Source: Anaerolineae bacterium (GTDB lineage Bacteria > Chloroflexota > Anaerolineae > UBA4142). From it: a stretch of DNA of 15,074 nucleotides. Positions within the stretch are counted from its first letter, which is position 1. Every line of letters starts with the position of its first letter. Below the pieces are notes generated by a model. The model did no database searches. It was not told the DNA's origin and saw nothing but the letters and a program-made list of their open reading frames with translations. Below are positions 7,187-12,437 of the stretch, piece after piece. The position numbers were made by a program, and so were the translations under genes. The stretch spans positions 1-15,074 of the forward strand of contig DAIDTM010000566.1 in assembly GCA_027457205.1 (NCBI GenBank), in the 5' to 3' direction.

Positions 7187-7192
7187 CCTCAC
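7187..7192 (-). promoter_or_regulatory. Ribosome binding site deciding the membrane-protein start
   Basis: GTGAGG on the minus strand lies six bases before ATG 7180. The competing GTG start is the first three bases of this same motif, so the ATG is the better start. Confidence 0.6.
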
Positions 7193-7302
7193 TTTCTCAA
7201 GGCGATTTCTGACTGAGCGATTGACGCAACCGCCAATGTCTCCACAATTCGACGCTGTCTTGCAAAATCATCGCAGACAATATCACAGCGCCCCAATCAC
7301 CG

Positions 7303-8415
7303 TCACATTTCTCCGATGCGCTGCAATTCATTCTGCCGAAATTCCATAAACGGCGGTTTCTCGTTCACATCGCGTCCTGGTACATACTCGAAAAGTTTTT
7401 GTACACGCGCGCCGACCGCGCGAAACATCGCCGTGAGTGGAATATCATGCGGGCACGCTGCTTCGCACATGCCACAGCCAATGCAACTTGTCGCCATGTG
7501 ATTCATCCGCGTCATTTGGAACAGGAATGCATCCGGCGGCATAGCCAGCGCGCCCTGCCGCTCTGACAAGCGCAACAGCTCGCGGGGCGTCCGCGCGGCA
7601 TTATCCGTGCGGAAGAAGCACTCTTTGCAGTAGCAGATCGGGCACGCGTTCATGCAGTTCGTGCATTCGAGACACTCGGCAAAGTAGCTTGCAAAACCGC
7701 CGTTGCTTCGCATCAGCGCACGAAAATGATTGATCGTCGCGACGCTCTGCGCCGTCCGCATAGCGATCAGATTCGCCAACGCCGCGTCGCGCAACGCTAT
7801 CACGCGCGCCTCCGCCTGAATGCCCATTGTCTCCGCGATGTCGTCGCGCAGATCGACCGCTAGCGTCTTGGTGTTGTCGATGCCGATAAAACCAATCGAA
7901 ATGTCCGCGTGCGATGGCGCAGGGTGCTCGCACATCGCACACGCCGAGCGAAACATGAAACTATTCGCGCTCCCGCCGCGCGCGCACGCCAAAACCTGTG
8001 CGGTGAGGTCAGGCACATCTCGAAGCGTTTCGGCGAACTCCGGCACCGCGAACGTGCCATAGCAATCCACGCCAACGATGATCGCATGGTCGAGTTTCGC
8101 CTGATTGAACTTGACCAGTTCGATCAACGCGCGAATTTCGCACGAGCGTAGGACGACGCCGATTTTCGCGTTCGTTGCATCACGCGTGAGCATTGAGACA
8201 AGGCGCGCGCTGTTGAATGCCATCACCGGCGCGAACGGATTCGCCCGATCGAGTCGTGTGGCGTTCTTGACCAGCGCCGGCATAATTGAGCCGCGTGCTC
8301 CTTCAACCGGGACCAGCAACGCATCGACCACGTGCGTGTCGAACAAGGCGCGCAGCGAGTCGCGGGTCGCGCCAAGTGGATCGCCATCTGTGACTTGCCA
8401 GAGACCGCGAATCAT
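7303..8415 (-). CDS. FrhB/FdhB-family flavoprotein-ferredoxin (paralogue 1)
   Basis: The 370 residues carry the FrhB/FdhB signature: the RSCEIRALIELVK motif (90-102), VGVDCYG (115-120) and SACAMCEHPAPSHADISIGFIG (158-178). In F420-reducing hydrogenases and F420- or NAD(P)-linked formate dehydrogenases this fold holds FAD and moves hydride-derived electrons to Fe-S clusters. A C-terminal diferredoxin follows: C248/251/254/258 with extra C261, C263 and C266, then C311/314/317/321 (CIGCGMCEAACP). The start ATG 8415 has GAGG six bases upstream. It follows its paralogue at 8469-9548 after 53 bases. No hydrogenase or formate dehydrogenase catalytic subunit is visible, so it is probably the electron-entry or exit module of the Hdr complex. 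The cofactor (F420 or NAD(P)H) cannot be told from sequence alone. The ~120-base gap after it (7181-7302) shows no clear promoter or terminator. Confidence 0.87.
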   Translation of the reverse strand: MIRGLWQVTDGDPLGATRDSLRALFDTHVVDALLVPVEGARGSIMPALVKNATRLDRANPFAPVMAFNSARLVSMLTRDATNAKIGVVLRSCEIRALIELVKFNQAKLDHAIIVGVDCYGTFAVPEFAETLRDVPDLTAQVLACARGGSANSFMFRSACAMCEHPAPSHADISIGFIGIDNTKTLAVDLRDDIAETMGIQAEARVIALRDAALANLIAMRTAQSVATINHFRALMRSNGGFASYFAECLECTNCMNACPICYCKECFFRTDNAARTPRELLRLSERQGALAMPPDAFLFQMTRMNHMATSCIGCGMCEAACPHDIPLTAMFRAVGARVQKLFEYVPGRDVNEKPPFMEFRQNELQRIGEM

Positions 8416-8468
8416 ATCAACCTCGAGTGACGAGAGTTTGTGTTCCGCCGATTATCCGATCATCGTTG

Positions 8469-9548
8469 TTACGCAATAGCCCACGGAAGTCTTTCGTCAG
8501 TCTGGCGTCCGGGAACATATTTGAATTCTTCTCGTACCTTGCGACCGATCACGCCTTGAATCGCGGTAAGTGGAACGTGGCGCGCACAAGCTGATTCGCA
8601 CATTCCACAGCTCACGCATGACGCCGCGCGGCGTCCCCATTCGATAATCTCGCTCAAAGGACCGTTGGCGCGCTCGTGCGCCATTTGATCCTTGTTGCGA
8701 GACCAATCGCGCAGACGGTCGGTTGGCTCCTTGATTGGTTGGGGCTTGAACGCATTGGTGCCGCAGAACGGACAAGCGCCGATGCATTCCCCGCAAGCCG
8801 TGCAGGACGCGAGCAAGCCGATCACAGACGGTAGGTCGTGTAGCAGTTGCTCGGCTTGGGTCAGCGCTTGCTCACGGCGATGCTGGCGAATTGAAGCGAG
8901 TCGTGCGATTGCCTTCTGTCGTCCATTGGTATCGCCCTCGTGCAAATGAAGCCTCGCGGCGATTGGGTCGTCGGTTTGGATCAATAGACGTTCGCGCACA
9001 TTCAAGCCGATCAAGCCGATACCGATGTCCGCGTTCTCCGCCGTAAAATGCTCGCACATCTGGCACGCGTGGCGCAGCCGATACGGCGCGATCGGTCCTT
9101 GGCGCGTCCAGCGGAGCATTTCGTCCGTGGGCGAATCCGCCGATGCGCGCGCGAGTTGCGCGTACGCATCGGGTTCGTACGTTCCCATGCAATCAATCCC
9201 GATGAGCATCAACTGCTCGAGATCGATGCGTTCGACCTTTGCCAGTTCGATCACCGCGCGCAGTTCGCACGGGCGCAGGACCGCACCCAGACGCGACGCG
9301 CCTTCTTCTCGCTGGATGTGCGCGACCACCGCTGCCGCGTTGATGCGCATCACCGGCGCGAGCGGGTTCGCCGTGTCAAGCTGCCGTGGTTCACGCACGA
9401 CAATGGGCGACACCTGGTCTGGACTTGGCACTTCGAGCGGCACGAGCAGACTGTCCACCACACGTTCTTCCAGAAGCGTCTTCAAAAAACCGCGCACCGC
9501 TCCCAGCGTGTCCCCATCTTTCACTTGCAGAATCGATTGAATTGCCAT
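8469..9548 (-). CDS. FrhB/FdhB-family flavoprotein-ferredoxin (paralogue 2)
   Basis: The 359-residue product is colinear with the gene just downstream. Both begin with a xxLWQVTDGD/xILQVKDGD-type motif and (P)LAPVMxxN. Both continue with LRPCELRAVIELAK (91-104), IGIDCMG and ACQMCEH...NADIGIGLIG (161-181), and end with YVPGRxxxE. The C-terminal ferredoxin part has C249/252/255/259 (CTACGECIGACP) plus C262, then C311/314/317/321. Its second motif reads CARH rather than CPHD. The start ATG 9548 has a very strong GGGAGGTG four bases upstream, the best ribosome site in the window, so it may be made at high level. The pair is a tandem duplication that has diverged considerably; the two copies may bind different partners or form a heterodimer. 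FrhB-family assignment is firm from the motifs; the role in Hdr electron input is inferred. Confidence 0.87.
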   Translation of the reverse strand: MAIQSILQVKDGDTLGAVRGFLKTLLEERVVDSLLVPLEVPSPDQVSPIVVREPRQLDTANPLAPVMRINAAAVVAHIQREEGASRLGAVLRPCELRAVIELAKVERIDLEQLMLIGIDCMGTYEPDAYAQLARASADSPTDEMLRWTRQGPIAPYRLRHACQMCEHFTAENADIGIGLIGLNVRERLLIQTDDPIAARLHLHEGDTNGRQKAIARLASIRQHRREQALTQAEQLLHDLPSVIGLLASCTACGECIGACPFCGTNAFKPQPIKEPTDRLRDWSRNKDQMAHERANGPLSEIIEWGRRAASCVSCGMCESACARHVPLTAIQGVIGRKVREEFKYVPGRQTDERLPWAIA

Positions 9549-9602
9549 CGTACACCTCCCTCACAAACCTGTGCTCATCGATTTGTAACCGTCGTAAAGG
9601 GG

Positions 9603-10664
9603 CTATGCGGTCACAAGATCATTCGCAATCCGTAGCTGTTGCAGTTCTATCACCCTCTTCGACGCGTTCAACTTCGCGCCGTAGATTCGCAGTATCGGTA
9701 AATCGGTGGTGTGTGCCGGTCCGCCGTAGATTTCGATCGTTCGGTCGATCGCGCGCTCCACCATTTCCGATGCGAACAGGTACGCACGCGGCGCTGGTTC
9801 GCGTGCGCCCTTGCCCTCGTCAATCCCGGATGCCGCATGATAAACCAGCCAGCGCGCGGCATCGATCTCGATTGCCATATCTGCCAGGTCGTGCCGCACC
9901 GCCGGTCGCACCGCCAACAGCTGACCGAGCGCCTTCCAATCGCGCGCGTACTGCGCGCTCATTTCTAGCAGCCGCGCCGCGGTACCAACCTTGCGCGCGG
10001 CGGCGCGCACCATTCGCGCGTATCGATATTTCTTCCCCAGCGCCACCGCGCCGCCGATTTCGCCCAGCACATTCGGTAGGCGTACGCAGACATCTTTCAG
10101 AATCAATATGCCGTCTTGGGCAGCCAGGTTCTCGACGATAAAACAAGTTATACCGCGGTCGGTTTGTCCAAACACCAGATAAACGTTGGCTTCGTCCACG
10201 AGTTTCATTCCATTCAACAACCATTGGTCGCCATCGCGCGTCGCGCGTGTGTTGATGTCATCCGAATCAGGTTCGCAGAGAGCGAACGCAACTTTTGTTT
10301 CACCCGCAACTGCCGGCTTGAGATACTTGGTGCGTTGTTCGGGATTCGCGTCGAACAAGATCGGCGGAATATCGCCGAAATCGAAATCAACAAACGTCTT
10401 GCCTAGCTCTTCCGCGACCAGACACGCGCCCAGCGCATTCAATCCACCGCCGCCCAACGCCTCCGGCGCGGTCATCGCCCACAGTCCTTGATCGACCGCC
10501 TTTTTCGTTAGCGCAGCGTACTTCTCGCGCGGAATCGGCGCACCGCGCATGCCACCCTTTGCTCGGACGAGCACCTCGCGCTCGATGGGCAACAATTCGT
10601 TTGTCACGAACTCGCGCGCCATGTCGCGAACCATGCCAAGTTCTTCGGAAAGCGAGAAATCCAT
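9603..10664 (-). CDS. Divergent acyl-CoA dehydrogenase homologue, catalytic Glu apparently missing
   Basis: I chose ATG 10664 because TGAGG lies five bases upstream and MDFSLSEELGMVRDMAREF is a typical family start; ATG 10679 lies in the repeat edge. At 353 residues it is slightly short for the family. It keeps the overall plan: an N-terminal helical domain with LGGGGLNALGACLVAEELGK, a middle beta domain (FALCEPDSDD, DGDQWLLNGMK) and a C-terminal helical domain (HDLADMAIEIDAARWLVYHA, IYGGPAHTTDLPILRIYG). Key residues have changed. At the usual YEGTSEIQ position it reads SKRVIELQ, so the catalytic Glu becomes Lys336. The alternative Glu of isovaleryl-CoA-type enzymes also seems absent from the KYRYARM segment. 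The ITN and QFGxPI FAD motifs are lost. It may be a non-dehydrogenase flavoprotein or a structural or electron-transfer subunit, or a reductase using another proton donor. Confidence 0.85.
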   Translation of the reverse strand: MDFSLSEELGMVRDMAREFVTNELLPIEREVLVRAKGGMRGAPIPREKYAALTKKAVDQGLWAMTAPEALGGGGLNALGACLVAEELGKTFVDFDFGDIPPILFDANPEQRTKYLKPAVAGETKVAFALCEPDSDDINTRATRDGDQWLLNGMKLVDEANVYLVFGQTDRGITCFIVENLAAQDGILILKDVCVRLPNVLGEIGGAVALGKKYRYARMVRAAARKVGTAARLLEMSAQYARDWKALGQLLAVRPAVRHDLADMAIEIDAARWLVYHAASGIDEGKGAREPAPRAYLFASEMVERAIDRTIEIYGGPAHTTDLPILRIYGAKLNASKRVIELQQLRIANDLVTA

Positions 10665-10669
10665 CGAAA

Positions 10670-10674
10670 CCTCA
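10670..10674 (-). promoter_or_regulatory. Ribosome binding site deciding the acyl-CoA dehydrogenase-like start
   Basis: TGAGG on the minus strand is five bases before ATG 10664. It lies downstream of the alternative ATG 10679, which is part of the first word of the nonamer array, so the shorter protein is preferred. Confidence 0.6.
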
Positions 10675-10679
10675 AACAT

Positions 10680-10753
10680 GCCAAATCCGCCAAATGAGCC
10701 AAAGTTGCCAAAGAACCTTTTGGCATATTTGGATTGTTTGGCACCTTTGGCTT
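10680..10753. repeat. Nonamer word array with inverted half, frdB-like/acyl-CoA dehydrogenase-like junction
   Basis: Four forward nonamers are GCCAAATCC, GCCAAATGA, GCCAAAGTT and GCCAAAGAA (10680-10715). After a CC centre come four inverted ones: TTTTGGCAT, ATTTGGATT, GTTTGGCAC and CTTTGGCTT (10718-10753). The array fills the gap and overlaps the stop codon of the upstream iron-sulfur protein gene. It can form a long imperfect hairpin. Confidence 0.85.
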
Positions 10754-11432
10754 ATTTCTCAATCTCCCGCGCGTTATACCGCCTTTTCAATTCATCCAGC
10801 GGCAGCGCCTTCCATTCCTTCATCGGCGCATCCCATTTACCCGCGCTGATCTCCACCACGCGTTTTGCCAGGTGCGGCGAGCGCGGCGCGAGGTACGCGC
10901 CGTAAAGCCGCCGCGCCAGCAGCGCGATGTTGTACGGCGTCAGTTCGCCGATACAGCGCGCGGTACACAGTCCACACGCGATACAATCGAACGACAGATC
11001 TGCCGCGCGCGCCACGTCGCCGCGGAGCGCCGCGCCGACGTACTCCATAACCTCTAATTCCTGCGGGCATGCCTTGGTGCAGGTGTTGCAACCCTTGCAC
11101 AGCCCGAGTTCGGGATAGAGTTCCAGCAGGCGCGCTCCGTCCGCGTCGAGCGTAGCGAAATCGTACCGCATCTTGTTCGCCGGGAACGATGGAATCTGCG
11201 CGAGCCGCATTCCGTCCCGCACGACCGTCTGGCACGCGAGCGCGACGTTCAATCGGTTGTCGCCGGTCATCCGATACACTGTCGCGCACGCGCCGCAAAA
11301 TCCACCCCGGCATCCCGCGCCGCGAATCATCTTGTAGCCGGCATATTCAAACGCGCGCATAATCGTCAGCGATGCGGGAACTGCGTATCGCTTGTCCATG
11401 ATGAAAATGTCAATGAATTTTGACTGATCCAT
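10752..11432 (-). CDS. Fumarate-reductase-type iron-sulfur protein ([2Fe-2S] + two [4Fe-4S], TfrB/FrdB-like)
   Basis: The 226-residue product has a plant-type [2Fe-2S] ferredoxin domain with C41, C46, C49 and C67 (GCRGGFCGAC then LACQT), as in SdhB, FrdB and TfrB. Next come two ferredoxin motifs, C112/115/118/122 (CKGCNTCTKACP) and C150/153/156/160 (CIACGLCTARC), and then a helical tail. Canonical SdhB/FrdB ends in a [3Fe-4S] site; here both distal sites have the four-Cys pattern, closer to the N-terminal part of thiol:fumarate reductase TfrB. No HdrB part is fused; that function is encoded separately at 4249-5367. It would carry electrons between the Hdr core and the flavoprotein at 1-1485, although the two genes are 9 kb apart. 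The start ATG 11432 has GGAGAG about five bases upstream. The stop codon lies in the nonamer array. Confidence 0.87.
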   Translation of the reverse strand: MDQSKFIDIFIMDKRYAVPASLTIMRAFEYAGYKMIRGAGCRGGFCGACATVYRMTGDNRLNVALACQTVVRDGMRLAQIPSFPANKMRYDFATLDADGARLLELYPELGLCKGCNTCTKACPQELEVMEYVGAALRGDVARAADLSFDCIACGLCTARCIGELTPYNIALLARRLYGAYLAPRSPHLAKRVVEISAGKWDAPMKEWKALPLDELKRRYNAREIEK

Positions 11433-11443
11433 CGTACTCTCCG

Positions 11444-11513
11444 AATTTCAGATTTATGATTTAAGATTGGATGTAGTCGCAAATCATAAATCTGAAATCC
11501 TAAATCATAAATG
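11444..11513. repeat. Heptamer word array forming a perfect 18-bp inverted repeat
   Basis: Ten units sit in strict 7-base phase from 11444, with forward words GATTTAT, GATTTAA, GATTGGA and inverted words GCAAATC, ATAAATC, TGAAATC, CTAAATC, ATAAATG. ATTTCAGATTTATGATTT (11445-11462) is the exact reverse complement of 11481-11498, with an 18-base loop between. The array lies between the HdrC-like gene, whose last residues and TAG it encodes, and the iron-sulfur protein gene. The stem could stall transcription or protect the mRNA end. Confidence 0.9.
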
Positions 11514-11931
11514 CAAAAAGGGCTTCCTCATCACCATTGATCTTCTTGAGCAGCCGCGCCATCCCTTCTACCATCCGCGTGTTGACAATGTAATGCTTGA
11601 TCGTGATATCGACCTGTGGGCAGACGAGTATGCAGTTATCGCAGCGATCGCAATCATCCGCCACCAACGCTTCGAGCGCGAACGATGTGCGCTGCGGCGT
11701 CTTTTGCTGGCGGCGCGGCTCACGTGCGATCACCGGGCACGCGTCGATACAATTGCCGCAGCCGATGCAGCCCTTGAATCCCGCGATGTTTTCATCGATC
11801 TTGAGTGAGTGGTACGGCGCCAAGCCGCTTGACAGCAGTCGACAACGCGCGACCGGCGGCCGCGACTCGTCGAGAACGATGTTTAGGATGCGCTCTATAC
11901 ATTTCACATCAACTGGGTTCAAGCCGGGCAT
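11500..11931 (-). CDS. Two-cluster ferredoxin subunit, HdrC-like
   Basis: The start is ATG 11931, with GGAGG four bases upstream. A longer frame to 11982 uses a TTG and translates the octamer array, so I rejected it. The 143 residues contain two [4Fe-4S] motifs, C55/58/61/65 (CIGCGNCIDACP) and C94/97/100/104 (CDRCDNCILVCP), about 40 residues apart as in HdrC. Conserved HdrC-type electron transfer from HdrA or MvhD towards an HdrB-type site is the family role. It has two more Cys (C11, C30) in the N-terminal helix region with no visible motif. It lies between mvhD (47-base gap) and the fumarate-reductase-type iron-sulfur gene. It might instead be a dedicated ferredoxin linking the HdrA fusion to that protein. 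Confidence 0.82.
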   Translation of the reverse strand: MPGLNPVDVKCIERILNIVLDESRPPVARCRLLSSGLAPYHSLKIDENIAGFKGCIGCGNCIDACPVIAREPRRQQKTPQRTSFALEALVADDCDRCDNCILVCPQVDITIKHYIVNTRMVEGMARLLKKINGDEEALFAFMI

Positions 11932-11935
11932 GCAA

Positions 11936-11940
11936 CCTCC
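11936..11940 (-). promoter_or_regulatory. Ribosome binding site deciding the HdrC-like start
   Basis: A full GGAGG on the minus strand lies four bases before ATG 11931. Upstream in-frame candidates (ATG 11967 and TTG 11982) have no such site and lie within repeat DNA. Confidence 0.7.
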
Positions 11941-11943
11941 GAT

Positions 11944-12023
11944 GAGCCAATTGCCCAATTTACTCATCAGCCAAAGTTTCAACTTCCAATTTGGCTCGTT
12001 GGCTCATTGGCAAATTGGCTCAT
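11944..12023. repeat. Octamer word array with inverted half, mvhD/HdrC-like junction
   Basis: Words keep an 8-base phase: GAGCCAAT (11944), TGCCCAAT, then degenerate units, then TGGCTCGT (11992), TGGCTCAT (12000), TGGCAAAT (12008) and TGGCTCAT (12016). The left half is GAGCCAAT-like and the right half carries its complement (ATTGGCTC). It encodes the C-terminal 15 or so residues and stop codon of MvhD and fills the gap to the HdrC-like gene. Confidence 0.75.
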
Positions 12024-12437
12024 TACCCGAGTGCTCCGCGGCGCTTTTTCTCTCAACCTCGCCGTCATCTCGCGGATTGTTTCAGCAAATTGCGCGCCTT
12101 CACTTGCGCTGATCCACCGCAGCCACACGCGTTCTTTGTCGAAGCCGAGTTCATCGAGCGTTTCTTGCAGGACTGCAAATCGCCGCCGCGCTTTATAGTT
12201 TCCCGATTGGTAATGGCAATCGCCCGGATGGCACCCGCCGATGAACACGCCATCCGCGCCATCGAGCAGCGCTTTCAGAACGTAAACCGGGTCTGCTGCG
12301 CCGCTGCACATCAGGCGAATGATGCGAACGTTCGGCGGATATTGCAGGCGCGATGTGCCCGCCAGGTCGGCGCCCGTGTAGGCGCACCAGTTGCACAGGA
12401 AAGCGACGATGCGTGGTTCATAGCTGTTGTCAGACAT
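11979..12437 (-). CDS. mvhD: MvhD-like [2Fe-2S] connector subunit
   Basis: The 152-residue product has the MvhD/HdrA-associated motifs in order: FLCNWCAYTGADLAG (C15, C18), MCSGAADP (C44) and GCHPGDCHYQSGNY (C69, C74). In MvhADG-HdrABC this small protein passes electrons from the hydrogenase to HdrA. In other complexes it connects formate dehydrogenase, methylene-THF reductase or BamF-type modules to HdrA. All Cys are present and no in-frame TGA suggests selenocysteine. The Arg often found after MCSG is Ala47. I chose ATG 12437, which overlaps the end of the HdrA fusion gene by eight bases with AGGAG nine bases upstream, a sign of translational coupling. A TTG at 12446 is the alternative. The tail after STRV is encoded by the octamer array. 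Confidence 0.93.
   Translation of the reverse strand: MSDNSYEPRIVAFLCNWCAYTGADLAGTSRLQYPPNVRIIRLMCSGAADPVYVLKALLDGADGVFIGGCHPGDCHYQSGNYKARRRFAVLQETLDELGFDKERVWLRWISASEGAQFAETIREMTARLREKAPRSTRVMSQFANEPTSQIGS

Noticed and set aside
7181..7302. Possible internal promoter or terminator between the FrhB-like gene and the membrane-protein gene
   Set aside because: I found neither a convincing -35/-10 pair at proper spacing nor a GC hairpin followed by a T run.
11932..11982. N-terminal extension of the HdrC-like protein to a TTG at 11982
   Set aside because: The extension translates octamer-array DNA, overlaps the end of mvhD, and the internal ATG 11931 has a perfect GGAGG.
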